Positions 13,741 through 21,796 of a DNA stretch of 21,796 nt are shown here, in pieces; position 1 is the first letter of the stretch, and each line of letters begins with the position of its first letter. Location: positions 1 through 21,796 of the forward strand of contig JAZDMK010000233.1 of NCBI GenBank assembly GCA_043800975.1, given 5' to 3'. The translations under genes were made by a program, and so were the position numbers. The notes beneath the pieces were generated by a model that saw nothing but the letters and a program-made list of their open reading frames with translations, searched no databases and had not been told where the DNA came from. The DNA comes from JAZDMK01 sp043800975 (GTDB lineage Bacteria; Bacteroidota; Bacteroidia; Bacteroidales; JAHJDW01).

Positions 13741-16077
13741 TCAAAACTGTATCCTGTAACTCACATTCGGCACAAACAACAGATCCGTTTTTCTTGTTAT
13801 CGTTTGATCGTTTGAATTAAAAACAAATTCCTGAAAATCGCGATACATCAATGCATTCACAATACTCAGCGCCCATGTGCCGGTGTATTTCGGCTTGTTC
13901 ACATCATACTTCAGCGTCATACACAACAAATGAAGAATGGGTTTGCTCTGCTCAAACGCATGGTTGTAATCAAGCACCAGCTGCTGTGCAGCATAGGTTG
14001 CTGTTGCATCATATGGAATGAAACGATCACCGCCGGATAAAGTGTATCGAAGATTAAGCCCGAAAACATTTTTCTCTTTCACCTTCCATTCCCTGCCTCC
14101 CAAAAGATTCACAACAAAATTTTTATTGTAACGGGTGTCGCGTTCAATGCCATCACCGCCTGTATACTTTGATTCAAAAACCGATGCAGTGATCATATAA
14201 TAATAGCTTTTATTCAGAAAACGTTCGAGTGTAAAATCAACACCATAGTTTTTTCCGGTTCCTTTGTTCACAAGTGAATCGCTGAAGTACCAGGCTATAT
14301 CTAAATTCTGAAGCGAATAATAACTCCCCGGAACCACAGGCACATCATACAATTGCTGACAGTAAGGTTCCACACGCAGGAATAGGTATTCACTGAAACG
14401 ATGTGAATAGCCCAATACATAATGATCGGCTTTCGACAACTCCAGTTTTTTATTGGGCTGAATTATTCCATCGGCAGTGGATTGCTTCAGCAGGTAAAAA
14501 TTCAGCGGCTCCATACGGCTGTGTTTACCGTAGGCAAAGCTGAAAGTATTGAGAGAGTTGACATCCCAGCTGAGTCCGGCACGCGGTTCTATCGTCACCT
14601 CATTATTCAGCGAAAACTGCTGTGAATGAACACCCGCATTTAACGTTAAACTGCGCGTCAGCTCAAGCCGGAATTGCGTGTAAAACTGCGTTAGCCTGGC
14701 AGAACCTTTTTCGTTTACCATTTCCTGCATTGTTTCAAAATAATCAGAGGCACGACGAATCCGTATATCGTATTCCATGCGGTTTACAACAACTCCCGTT
14801 CGGTTCACTAAAGATGCATTGAATTTATGATTCATAAAAAAAGAGGCCGTGTATTTCCATGCATTGTTTTTCAAATCCTGATCCTGATGATTTACAAGAA
14901 GCGTATCAAGAATGTTCTGCGTCCAGCCAAGGCCATTGCCGGAAGCAGCCAGTGTGGTGTTGATGTATGTTTTTTTACCAAGCAGCAATCGGTGCGTAAT
15001 TCCCGTTGCACCAAAATAAATTTTCGCTTCATATTCCTTACTGTCTGCATCGGTTTTCCATTCCGATGTATCATCTTTTGCATCGTGTCGCTGAACATCA
15101 TACGCACCAATGCCCCAAAGGCTCAGCGTTCCCGCCTTCTTTGAAGGAAGATTAATTTTAAAAGCAAGGTCCTGGTATTTTAAGATTCCCATTTCCTTGG
15201 GTAAAAAAGGTGTGAGCAAAGCTAAGGTAGCATAGCGGTAATTAAATAAATAAGTCGCTTGTTTTCCTTTCACAAAAGGTCCTTCAGAAGAGATATCAAT
15301 ACCAATTCCTCCGGCCTGAAAGGTATGCTCCCGTTTTTCAGAATTACCAGTACGCATTTTTAAATCGAATACACCGGAAAGTGCATTACCATATTCTGCA
15401 GGAAAAGCGCCCGTAAAAAAATCGGAATTGGATAGCATATTGCTGCTGAGTGCCGTCAATGCGCCGCCACCAAAGCCCACAAGATTTGCGAAGTGATTGG
15501 GATTCGTGATTTCAATTCCTTCCATTCGCCACAGCAAATCCTTGGGTGCATTGCCCCGCACTACAATTCCGTTCGTGCCCAGTGCACCTGCCACACCCGC
15601 AAAAGTAGCAGCAAGCCTCGCCGGATCATCTACCCCACCGGCAAAGCGCGATGCTTCATCTACGTTCAGCTGCCGCACGCTGATTGTGGCCATGCTGTTG
15701 AGCGCTTCATTTTTTGAAGCTTTGTCTTTGATAGTTACTTCTTTCAAACCCGTCACGGTTTCTTTCATTGCCTTGTTCAGCACCGTTTCTTTTCCTGAAC
15801 TGACATTTATTTCCTTTACAATGCGGGTTTCATAACCCATGTACGAAATTTTAAAATTATATCTGCCCACCGGCACATTTGATATTTTAAAATTCCCTTC
15901 TGCATCGGTAGTAGCACCCACAGGAGGATCAGAACCAATAATCATTACGGCAGCCCCAAACAATGGCACCTGTGTATCTTCATCCAGCAAACGTCCTCGC
16001 ACGGTTTGCGTGAGCTGCTGTGCAAAAATGGTTGTGCTGACTACCATTACTAACAAGAACAAAATCGATTTTTTCAT
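13741..16077 (-). CDS. TonB-dependent outer-membrane receptor
   Basis: A 778-residue beta-barrel receptor for TonB-driven uptake. Signal peptide 1-19 (ends TIFAQ). Residues about 25-110 are the CarboxypepD-regulatory-like beta-sandwich common in Bacteroidota receptors (VRGRLLDEDTQVPLFGAAVM, GNFKISNVPVGRYNFKISYM). The plug follows (about 125-240, with GIVVRGNAPKDLLWRMEGIE and AFPAEYGNALSGVFDLKMR). The rest is barrel strands, ending in YRIQF with the terminal Phe used by the BAM machinery. There is no SusD-like lipoprotein beside it, so it is not a SusCD pair, and the ligand cannot be told. It is divergent from the PAS-LuxR regulator over 81 bases, which suggests that regulator controls it. Confidence 0.93.
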   Translation of the reverse strand: MKKSILFLLVMVVSTTIFAQQLTQTVRGRLLDEDTQVPLFGAAVMIIGSDPPVGATTDAEGNFKISNVPVGRYNFKISYMGYETRIVKEINVSSGKETVLNKAMKETVTGLKEVTIKDKASKNEALNSMATISVRQLNVDEASRFAGGVDDPARLAATFAGVAGALGTNGIVVRGNAPKDLLWRMEGIEITNPNHFANLVGFGGGALTALSSNMLSNSDFFTGAFPAEYGNALSGVFDLKMRTGNSEKREHTFQAGGIGIDISSEGPFVKGKQATYLFNYRYATLALLTPFLPKEMGILKYQDLAFKINLPSKKAGTLSLWGIGAYDVQRHDAKDDTSEWKTDADSKEYEAKIYFGATGITHRLLLGKKTYINTTLAASGNGLGWTQNILDTLLVNHQDQDLKNNAWKYTASFFMNHKFNASLVNRTGVVVNRMEYDIRIRRASDYFETMQEMVNEKGSARLTQFYTQFRLELTRSLTLNAGVHSQQFSLNNEVTIEPRAGLSWDVNSLNTFSFAYGKHSRMEPLNFYLLKQSTADGIIQPNKKLELSKADHYVLGYSHRFSEYLFLRVEPYCQQLYDVPVVPGSYYSLQNLDIAWYFSDSLVNKGTGKNYGVDFTLERFLNKSYYYMITASVFESKYTGGDGIERDTRYNKNFVVNLLGGREWKVKEKNVFGLNLRYTLSGGDRFIPYDATATYAAQQLVLDYNHAFEQSKPILHLLCMTLKYDVNKPKYTGTWALSIVNALMYRDFQEFVFNSNDQTITRKTDLLFVPNVSYRIQF

Positions 16078-16104
16078 ACCAAATATTTTCTTTAGTTTTG
16101 CTTA

Positions 16105-16136
16105 CAAAGTAACCTTTAAAACAAAAGGGTTGCAAT
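16105..16136 (-). promoter_or_regulatory. Candidate promoter of the TonB-dependent receptor
   Basis: On the minus strand TTG (16135-16133) is followed after 20 bases by TTACTTTG (16112-16105), one mismatch from TAnnTTTG. Transcription would begin about 20 bases before the receptor ATG. The -33 box touches the inverted repeat at 16136-16151. Confidence 0.42.
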
Positions 16137-16151
16137 ACTGATAAATCAGTA
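16136..16151. promoter_or_regulatory. Inverted-repeat operator candidate
   Basis: TACTGAT, spacer AA, ATCAGTA: a perfect 7-bp inverted repeat. It starts at the edge of the receptor's -33 box and ends 7 bases before the regulator's ATG. Such a place suits a dimeric regulator that controls both genes, with the PAS-LuxR protein the obvious candidate. Confidence 0.5.
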
Positions 16152-16158
16152 ATGAATC

Positions 16159-16935
16159 ATGAGTGAAGAAAAAGGACAGGATTTTGAACATTTCAAAATG
16201 TTCGATATGCAGGGCATACGTGAAGAGGATTTGGATTATTCCATTGCCGAAAAGCATATTGAATTTCTGAAGTCGATGAGCTTCCTGAACGACAGTGCCA
16301 TTTCAATTTTTGATTTGTATAAGAAAGAACATCTTTATATGTCCAAACGATTTGAATCACTTTTGGGATGGGAAGTTGAAACGGGCGTGAATGATGTTGA
16401 GTTCACTTCGAGCATGACACATCCTGAAGACATGGAGAAGATGAACCGGCAGGCGCTTTTCTTTTTCGGAATGGCATTGGCTATTCCCACAGACCGAAGA
16501 CACGAATACAAAAATTACAAATACGTTACCGACTATCGTGTGAAACATCGCGACGGGCATTGGGTGCGTGTGATCGAACAGCAGAAAATGCTTGAGATGG
16601 ATAAGCGCGGAAATGTGTGGCTTGCGATGGGAATCCTTGACATTTCCCCCGATCATGATATTGAAACACCAGCACGTACTCGTTTGATCAATATTGAAAC
16701 GGGACAGGTATTTCGTGTGCCTGATGAGGAAAAAATTAAAGAGGCAGTTTTATCACATCGCGAAATCGAAGTGCTGAAGCTGATTTCCGACGGCCTGATC
16801 AGCAAGCAGATTGCCGACAAATTATTCATCAGTGTAAACACAGTGAATACACACCGGCAAAGAATCATTGAAAAACTGTGTGTGCAGAATACGGCGGGAG
16901 CTGTGAATGCTGCGCGGAATATGGGACTTATTTGA
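16159..16935 (+). CDS. PAS-domain LuxR-type transcriptional regulator
   Basis: A 258-residue cytoplasmic regulator. Residues about 42-166 form a PAS_3-type sensor (ISIFDLYKKEHLYMSKRFES, GWEVETGVNDVEF, then YRVKHRDGHWVRVIEQQ and GILDIS). Residues about 195-258 are a LuxR/GerE helix-turn-helix: LSHREIEVLKLISDGLISKQ, IADKLFISVNTVNTHRQRII, and an EKLCVQNTAGAV end. There is no receiver domain with a phospho-Asp, so the input is probably a small ligand, redox state or membrane signal sensed by PAS. Divergent from the receptor gene, with a likely shared operator before its start. It is separated from rubrerythrin by 148 bases. Confidence 0.9.
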   Translation: MSEEKGQDFEHFKMFDMQGIREEDLDYSIAEKHIEFLKSMSFLNDSAISIFDLYKKEHLYMSKRFESLLGWEVETGVNDVEFTSSMTHPEDMEKMNRQALFFFGMALAIPTDRRHEYKNYKYVTDYRVKHRDGHWVRVIEQQKMLEMDKRGNVWLAMGILDISPDHDIETPARTRLINIETGQVFRVPDEEKIKEAVLSHREIEVLKLISDGLISKQIADKLFISVNTVNTHRQRIIEKLCVQNTAGAVNAARNMGLI

Positions 16936-17045
16936 TTGAACAAAGAACAAGGAGCAAGGATTAGCGATTTTAGAAGTGAAATACAAAAGGCAGAATATCT
17001 TGAAAAGTAATCAGCTCTAAGCAAAAAAATGAATAAAATGAGCCC

Positions 17046-17074
17046 AATAACTAATAACTAAATAACCTAATAAC
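17046..17074 (+). repeat. Four AATAAC short tandem repeats before rubrerythrin
   Basis: AATAAC occurs at 17046, 17053, 17061 and 17069 (periods 7, 8, 8), ending 9 bases before the ATG at 17084. The segment is inside the leader of rubrerythrin and could change copy number by slippage, or simply be an unstructured A/T-rich initiation region. Confidence 0.55.
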
Positions 17075-17083
17075 TTAAATAAA

Positions 17084-17662
17084 ATGGAAAACTCACTCAA
17101 AGGAACACAAACCGAAAAGAACCTGTTGAAAGCGTTTGCAGGCGAATCGCAGGCCCGCAACCGTTATGAATTTTTTGCCAAGGTAGCGAAGAAAGAAGGC
17201 TACGAACAAATAGCCGCAATTTTTCAATTGACCGCTGATCAGGAAAAACAACATGCAAAACGTTTTTTCAAATTTTTAGAAGGCGGCGAAGTGGAAATCA
17301 CTGCCACCTACCCTGCCGGAATCATCAGGACTACCGCTGAAAACCTCAAGGCTGCCGCAGGTGGTGAAAATGAAGAATGGACCATTTTGTATCCCAAGTT
17401 TGCAGAGATTGCAGCTGAAGAAGGCTTCAAAGCTATTTCAACTGCATTTAAAATGATCGCCAAAGTAGAAGCAGAACACGAAAAGAGATACCTGAAATTA
17501 CTGAAGAACATTGAAGACGGAAGCGTATTCAAAAAAGCGGAAAAGGTAATATGGGCATGCCGCAACTGTGGCTATGTGCACGAAGGTGAGAAAGCGCTGG
17601 AGAACTGCCCGGCATGCGATCATCCGCAGGCATTTTTTGAATTGGTAAGCGAAAACTATTAG
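17084..17662 (+). CDS. rbr: Rubrerythrin
   Basis: A 192-residue non-haem iron peroxidase that removes hydrogen peroxide in anaerobes and microaerophiles. The N-terminal ferritin-like four-helix domain (1-150) has the expected diiron ligands: E21 (GESQARNRYEF), E54 and H57 (DQEKQH), a Glu in GENEEW (97 or 98), and E129/H132 in EAEH. The C-terminal rubredoxin domain (155-192) has two CxxC pairs, C159/C162 (ACRNCGY) and C175/C178 (NCPACDH), which hold the Fe(SCys)4 site that passes electrons to the diiron centre. The length is standard. Its electron donor is not encoded nearby. The stop overlaps the stop of the convergent membrane protein gene. Confidence 0.97.
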   Translation: MENSLKGTQTEKNLLKAFAGESQARNRYEFFAKVAKKEGYEQIAAIFQLTADQEKQHAKRFFKFLEGGEVEITATYPAGIIRTTAENLKAAAGGENEEWTILYPKFAEIAAEEGFKAISTAFKMIAKVEAEHEKRYLKLLKNIEDGSVFKKAEKVIWACRNCGYVHEGEKALENCPACDHPQAFFELVSENY

Positions 17663-18930
17663 GCTACAGATGCATTTTTCTTTTTAAAAAAGAGAAAAAC
17701 AAGCAATGGGTACAAAGCACTCCACAGTGCAATGGCAGGCACAATCAGACGATCGCCAGCCCAGTATGTAATTCCGGATGTATATAAAATGTAGAAATTT
17801 AACATTCCCAGAAATAATACTGTAAAATATTCTGAAGGCCTTTTACGGATAAACTTTAACATATAAAAAATCCACACAGCCGTCATCAGAAGATGCAGTA
17901 TGAAAATAAAATTGTGGTTTGTATTTTCAACCCACTTCCGAAGGGAGTGATTTTTCTTTTTATCAATATAGGGATTGCCTGAGCAGAAATTTTCCTCAAT
18001 ATTATCTGAATACACTCGTATTACTGATGAAGGATGTGAAATCAGATAAGCTGTGATTTCCCGCTTCTCTGTTTTCTCAACAGCGGCAAACATTTGCGAA
18101 TGCATACTATCGGGCAGGAAATTATAATCACTGCCTGTTTTGTCTTCTGCATAGAATTTTACTTTTCTGTAGAAATAATCACGATAATTCAGATCAGCTA
18201 TTTTTGTTGATGAAAATGTACCATGCTGTGTCAGGTTTATCCATTTCTGAATGATCACCGGACTGCTTGCTGCCAAAAGAAGTAGAAAGATTGATAAACG
18301 AAAAATGCGATGCTTCAAATAAACAAAAATTGTAATTATTACAGTAAAATAAAACAGGATAAGGAAAAGTGGTTTTGTTGAAGCCAACAACGCAACAACA
18401 AAAACAGCTGCACTGAATCCCCATTTTTTATTCATTTTTTTGAAATATCCTGCTAGAATAAAAGACAAAAGTGACAACAGAAAAAAAGTTGTAATCTCGG
18501 TCAGTGCATGGGCACAATATACAATTAACGAAACAGATGTTGCTGCCAAAACCATTGAAACAAAAGGCATCCATCGATTTACCGTCAGTTTTTTTACGGT
18601 CAGATAAATCAGGATACATGCTGCAAGCCACATCAGAAAATGCATTAGCCAGATTCCTGTAATCCCGCAGATCTTAAAAGAAAGCATGATCAGAAAAGGG
18701 AAAAAGAAAGTACGGGCCGGATTGCAATAATCGGCATTACCGGCAATCCACACTGAATACTCACGGTATTCATTGGAATCTCCGGTTGAAAACATTGAAC
18801 TATTGATAAATTCAAATGAGCCCAGCAGGTTGAGAATGTAAAAGAAGAATGCCGCAGCCAACACAGTAAGCAGTATCAGATCCTTGTTAGTGTGCAGAAA
18901 GCAACATATTGATTTTTTATCGGAATTCAT
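17659..18930 (-). CDS. GT-C-like multi-spanning membrane protein (possible glycosyltransferase)
   Basis: A 423-residue protein with about ten membrane segments. An early loop after the first membrane segment has FSTGDSNEYREYSVW, with the acidic residues seen in the first loop of ArnT/PMT-type GT-C enzymes. Residues about 240-320 form a larger soluble loop rich in Lys and Asp. The C-terminal part has YWAGDRLIVPAIALW, a region similar in layout to the R-x(2)-P segment of GT-C proteins. Such enzymes use lipid-linked sugars at the periplasmic face. Similarity is weak, so treat it as a membrane glycosyltransferase-like protein of unknown acceptor. The stop shares bases with rubrerythrin's stop. 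Confidence 0.75.
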   Translation of the reverse strand: MNSDKKSICCFLHTNKDLILLTVLAAAFFFYILNLLGSFEFINSSMFSTGDSNEYREYSVWIAGNADYCNPARTFFFPFLIMLSFKICGITGIWLMHFLMWLAACILIYLTVKKLTVNRWMPFVSMVLAATSVSLIVYCAHALTEITTFFLLSLLSFILAGYFKKMNKKWGFSAAVFVVALLASTKPLFLILFYFTVIITIFVYLKHRIFRLSIFLLLLAASSPVIIQKWINLTQHGTFSSTKIADLNYRDYFYRKVKFYAEDKTGSDYNFLPDSMHSQMFAAVEKTEKREITAYLISHPSSVIRVYSDNIEENFCSGNPYIDKKKNHSLRKWVENTNHNFIFILHLLMTAVWIFYMLKFIRKRPSEYFTVLFLGMLNFYILYTSGITYWAGDRLIVPAIALWSALYPLLVFLFFKKKNASVA

Positions 18931-18949
18931 TTTTGTAGTTTCTGTAGGA

Positions 18950-18969
18950 ATTCATTTCTCAGAATGAAT
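18950..18969. promoter_or_regulatory. Inverted repeat in the leader of the GT-C-like gene
   Basis: ATTCATT, spacer TCTCAG, AATGAAT: perfect 7-bp arms, 20 bases before the start codon and next to the expected transcription start. It could be an operator or a leader hairpin. A second copy of GGAATTCATTT lies 25 bases away and contains the start codon. Confidence 0.35.
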
Positions 18970-18975
18970 CAGGAA

Positions 18976-19008
18976 CAAAAGTAAAATAAATACATTTTCG
19001 TTAACAAA
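18976..19008 (-). promoter_or_regulatory. Candidate Bacteroidetes-type promoter of the GT-C-like gene
   Basis: On the minus strand, TTTG (19008-19005) is followed after 21 bases by TACTTTTG (18983-18976), an exact match to TAnnTTTG and to the TTTG box. This is the clearest such promoter in the window, with a leader of about 38 bases. Confidence 0.55.
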
Positions 19009-19069
19009 TTTCATTCTTCACTGTATCCTCATCAAAGACAAATCATGCTATGAAACAATGATTATACGT

Positions 19070-19888
19070 TCAACTTCTACGTCTTCTTGAACGTGGGACA
19101 TAGCTTTTGTCAGAATTCAGATATATGTTCACTTTAAAGAAAACTGACTGAAAAAGAAATTTATTTTTAATAATTTCATCGGCAAACAGAAACTTATTCA
19201 AATTTATAGTGGTGTCACCCGAACTAAAAGTGTATGGCCCCATAGTACTTTCTTCTGTCCAGCTTGAATTGCATTTGGACGAAACAAAACATAAAGTATT
19301 TATTCGTACACCCGTTTCAAAATTAAAATAACGTCCTCTGAAACGAATGGAGGGTACAAAATTGAGACTAGTTTTCCGAATGTATCCAGATGATTGGAAA
19401 TGTTTTGCCAGACCAGGAAATGGCATCAACAACCTACTATATTCGTGTTCAATGTCTGTATATTCTGGTTGTAAACCGACCAGCATCTGAAGATTTGAAA
19501 CAGAGCGATTCCCAATAACAGGTTTTTTCACTGAAAAGAAAATTGTATTCTTTTTATATCCATTATTAATAGAACTAGCAAGTGTAGAGGAGCCACCCCC
19601 AGATTCATCAGGAGCTTTTCTGTGTGACAACCCAACTTCAAATGAATATAAATGGCGATTTGTAGCAAAAAAACTGATATCAGGACCAATACCACCTAAA
19701 TAACAATTTTCGAGTATCTCTGCATCATTTTTTGGATAATAATTGTATGCATACCAGCGACCAATATCAATATACGCACCCAATGAAAATCCTAGTAGCA
19801 GATAAGACGAACTATCCGAAGATGGTTTCTGTGCTAATACAGGCTCAGCAAAAACAAGCAGTATAAATATTTTCAAGAGTTTTTTCAC
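19070..19888 (-). CDS. Exported, probably outer-membrane hypothetical protein
   Basis: With a GTG start at 19888 this is a 272-residue protein, beginning with a clear signal peptide (VKKLLKIFILLVFAEPVLAQ). An ATG at 19945 would add 19 residues that read as leader. A TATTTTTG promoter-like box at 19918-19911 supports the shorter start. The mature part has alternating short beta strands and aromatic residues (LLLGFSLGAYIDIGRWYAY, YLGGIGPDISFF, RFRGRYFNFETGVRINTLCF), like a small outer-membrane beta barrel. The end is an odd basic tail, PRSRRRRS. I do not recognise the family. It follows typA on the same strand, about 205 bases after its stop. Confidence 0.72.
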   Translation of the reverse strand: MKKLLKIFILLVFAEPVLAQKPSSDSSSYLLLGFSLGAYIDIGRWYAYNYYPKNDAEILENCYLGGIGPDISFFATNRHLYSFEVGLSHRKAPDESGGGSSTLASSINNGYKKNTIFFSVKKPVIGNRSVSNLQMLVGLQPEYTDIEHEYSRLLMPFPGLAKHFQSSGYIRKTSLNFVPSIRFRGRYFNFETGVRINTLCFVSSKCNSSWTEESTMGPYTFSSGDTTINLNKFLFADEIIKNKFLFQSVFFKVNIYLNSDKSYVPRSRRRRS

Positions 19889-20025
19889 ACTATAAAGTCT
19901 TAGGATTCCGCAAAAATAAAGTTTTCTGAAATACAAAGCTATCATAGAATGAGTGCTTAACGAAATTCTTTAAAAAATATTGCAGGAGGAAAATAAATAA
20001 ATTGACAATATACCCGACAGTAGTG

Positions 20026-20048
20026 TTAGCAATACAGTTAATTGCTAA
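20026..20048. promoter_or_regulatory. Perfect 8-bp inverted repeat between typA and the exported protein
   Basis: TTAGCAAT, spacer ACAGTTA, ATTGCTAA. No T-run follows on the typA strand, so it does not look like an intrinsic terminator. It may be an operator for the gene starting at 19888. Confidence 0.35.
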
Positions 20049-20093
20049 TACTTAATAGTTGTTTAAATCCGTCGATCTGCCATTTGACAAAAA

Positions 20094-21796
20094 TTATTCC
20101 TGCATTGACTTTTCGGTACGTTTGCGTACAAGTTCATCCAGAATAACTTTCCGTAGTCTGATCGATTTGGGTGTTACTTCTACGTATTCATCATTCTTAA
20201 TATATTCCATTGCTTCTTCGAGCGAGAATTTTATGGGTGGTTTCATATACGCTTTATCATCCGATCCGGAAGCACGCATATTGGTCAGTTTTTTTGTTTT
20301 CACAACATTCACAACCATATCACCAGGTCTGGCGCTCTCACCAATCACCTGACCTGCGTATATTTCATCAAAAGGTTCTATAAAAAAATTACCTCTGTCC
20401 TGTAGTTTGTCAATCGAATAAGCAACAGCAGTACCCGATTCCATACAAATCAGCGAACCGTTGGTACGTGTCATCATCTCCCCTTTCCAGGGTTCAAAAT
20501 CTTTAAAGCGATGTGCGATGATGGCTTCACCTTCGGTAACGGTTAATACAGGATTCGCAAGTCCGATCAGTCCGCGGGCAGGAATGCTGAATTCAAGTGC
20601 TATTCTGTCTTTGCGGGATTCAATATTTAATATTTCGCCTTTGCGTTTGGTAACAATTTCAATTACTTTTCCGGAAAATGCTTCTGGCACATGCACCGTT
20701 AAATATTCGATGGGTTCATTTTTAACCCCGTCGATTTCTTTTAACAAAACCTGCGGCTGACCCAACTGAAACTCGTATCCCTCACGACGCATGGTTTCCA
20801 CAAGAATGGATAAATGCAAAATGCCTCTTCCGAAAACAAGAAAACGATCGGGTGATCCGGTTTCTTCCACACGCAAAGCCAGATTTTTTTCAACTTCTTT
20901 AAAAAGCCTTTCGCGAATATGTCTTGAAGTAACATAAGTTCCTTCTTTTCCACAGAATGGCGAATTATTAATTGTAAAAAGCATACTCATCGTAGGCTCA
21001 TCAACTGCAATCGGAACGAGTCCTTCGGTGCATTCTGCATCGGTAATCGTATCACCGATATCAAAATTTTCAGGCCCAAGAATCGCACAAATTTCGCCGG
21101 CACCTACATCGAATTTCACTTTTTCTTTTGCAAGTCCTTCGAATAAATATAATTTTTTAACAACTGATTTTACAATGGTGCCATCTGCTTTTACAAGAGC
21201 AATCGGCATTCCTGCTCTTACCGAACCGCGTGTAATTCTTCCGATCGCAATTCGTCCCACATAAGATGAATAATCCAGCGAAGTGATTTGCATCTGAAAA
21301 GCTCCTTCTTGCACTGTTGGTGGAGGAATATGTTCGAGAATTATATCCAGCAAATAAGTTACATCTGTTGTCTGGTTTTCCCAATGATCACTCATCCAAC
21401 CATTTTTTGAAGAACCATAGACTGTAGGAAAATTAAGTTGATCTTCCGTTGCATCAAGACTAAACATCAGCTCAAACACAGCTTCCTGAACCAAATCAGG
21501 CGAACAGTTTGGTTTATCAACTTTGTTAATGACAACAACCGGTTTTAAACCAAGTTCTAAGGCTTTCTGAAGTACAAAGCGTGTTTGCGGCATGGGACCT
21601 TCAAAAGCATCTACCAGCAAAAGCACGCCATCAGCCATATTCAGCACGCGTTCTACTTCACCACCAAAGTCGGAGTGACCGGGTGTATCAATGATATTTA
21701 TTTTAACATCTTTGTACCGTACTGAAACATTCTTCGACAAAATGGTTATACCCCTTTCCTTCTCCAGATCATTGGAATCGAGAATGAGTTCACCCA
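20094..21796 (-). CDS. typA: TypA/BipA ribosome-associated GTPase (partial, 5' end outside the window)
   Basis: The C-terminal 567 or so residues of a translational GTPase; the start lies past the right edge. The frame is open to 21796 and holds GELILDSNDLEKERGITILS, the switch-I region of TypA. Then come DTPGHSDFGGEVERV (G3), NKVDKP (G4) and the G5 region near VYGSSKNGW. Beyond the GTPase domain are the elongation-factor-like domains II and III and the TypA-specific C-terminal domain (SGSDDKAYMKPPIKFSLEEA, EYIKNDEYVEVTPKSIRLRK). The internal ATG at 21740 is not the true start. TypA binds the 70S ribosome and aids stress and cold adaptation and ribosome assembly. A chromosomal housekeeping gene, so it marks core genome at this edge. 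Confidence 0.97.
   Translation of the reverse strand, partial: GELILDSNDLEKERGITILSKNVSVRYKDVKINIIDTPGHSDFGGEVERVLNMADGVLLLVDAFEGPMPQTRFVLQKALELGLKPVVVINKVDKPNCSPDLVQEAVFELMFSLDATEDQLNFPTVYGSSKNGWMSDHWENQTTDVTYLLDIILEHIPPPTVQEGAFQMQITSLDYSSYVGRIAIGRITRGSVRAGMPIALVKADGTIVKSVVKKLYLFEGLAKEKVKFDVGAGEICAILGPENFDIGDTITDAECTEGLVPIAVDEPTMSMLFTINNSPFCGKEGTYVTSRHIRERLFKEVEKNLALRVEETGSPDRFLVFGRGILHLSILVETMRREGYEFQLGQPQVLLKEIDGVKNEPIEYLTVHVPEAFSGKVIEIVTKRKGEILNIESRKDRIALEFSIPARGLIGLANPVLTVTEGEAIIAHRFKDFEPWKGEMMTRTNGSLICMESGTAVAYSIDKLQDRGNFFIEPFDEIYAGQVIGESARPGDMVVNVVKTKKLTNMRASGSDDKAYMKPPIKFSLEEAMEYIKNDEYVEVTPKSIRLRKVILDELVRKRTEKSMQE

Noticed and set aside
13741..16077. SusC-type half of a SusCD polysaccharide uptake pair.
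   Set aside because: No SusD-like lipoprotein is next to it and the length (778 residues) is short for SusC, so it is called only as a general TonB-dependent receptor.
20026..20048. Rho-independent terminator for typA.
   Set aside because: The stem is AT-rich and no T-run follows on the typA strand.

Overview
The window comes from a member of the Bacteroidota. The evidence is a type IX secretion (T9SS) C-terminal sorting domain with a SprB-like repeat, a TonB-dependent receptor with the CarboxypepD-regulatory-like N-terminal domain typical of the phylum, a Bacteroidetes-style tyrosine integrase, a low G+C content, and several sites fitting the Bacteroidetes promoter pattern (TTG/TTTG, 19-21 bases, TAnnTTTG). 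The genus cannot be named from the sequence alone.

Left part (1-10136). A small XRE regulator on the plus strand faces a long minus-strand run across a strong bidirectional terminator (421-450). The run is a compact type II secretion/type IV pilus-like operon. In transcription order it holds a (pseudo)pilin with a DxDxDG calcium-like loop, an A24 prepilin peptidase, a GspE/PilB ATPase, a GspD/PilQ secretin, a GspL-like protein (degenerate PilM fused to PilN), a GspM/PilO-like protein, a lipoprotein with three FN3-like repeats, a GspC/PilP-like protein and a MORN-repeat protein with a lysine-rich tail. Junctions are 1-nt TAATG, 4-nt ATGA or 17-nt overlaps, or gaps of at most 12 nt. No GspF/PilC platform gene is present. 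A small hypothetical gene and a cysteine-rich T9SS-sorted surface protein follow on the same strand. The likely picture is an envelope-spanning secretion or pilus machine with lineage-specific accessory parts.

Middle part (10137-13740). This looks like an accessory region. It holds a non-coding stretch with two repeat sets (three TGTACAYTTT copies, and an 11-bp phased GGATCAA-type repeat), a lone tyrosine recombinase, a non-coding stretch with a REP-like family of small hairpins whose stems vary by compensatory changes, and an AT-rich two-gene unit of unknown function (a small exported protein and a membrane-anchored protein, overlapping by ATGA).

Right part (13741-21796). A TonB-dependent outer-membrane receptor is divergent from a PAS-LuxR regulator, with a perfect 7-bp inverted repeat in the shared 81-bp intergenic region. 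Rubrerythrin follows, its stop codon overlapping that of a convergent GT-C-like multi-membrane-span protein. Then come an exported, probably outer-membrane, protein and the 3' part of typA/bipA, cut by the right edge of the window.

The best candidates for something not fully described are the minimal secretion/pilus operon with its FN3 lipoprotein and MORN partner, and the hairpin repeat family beside the integrase.
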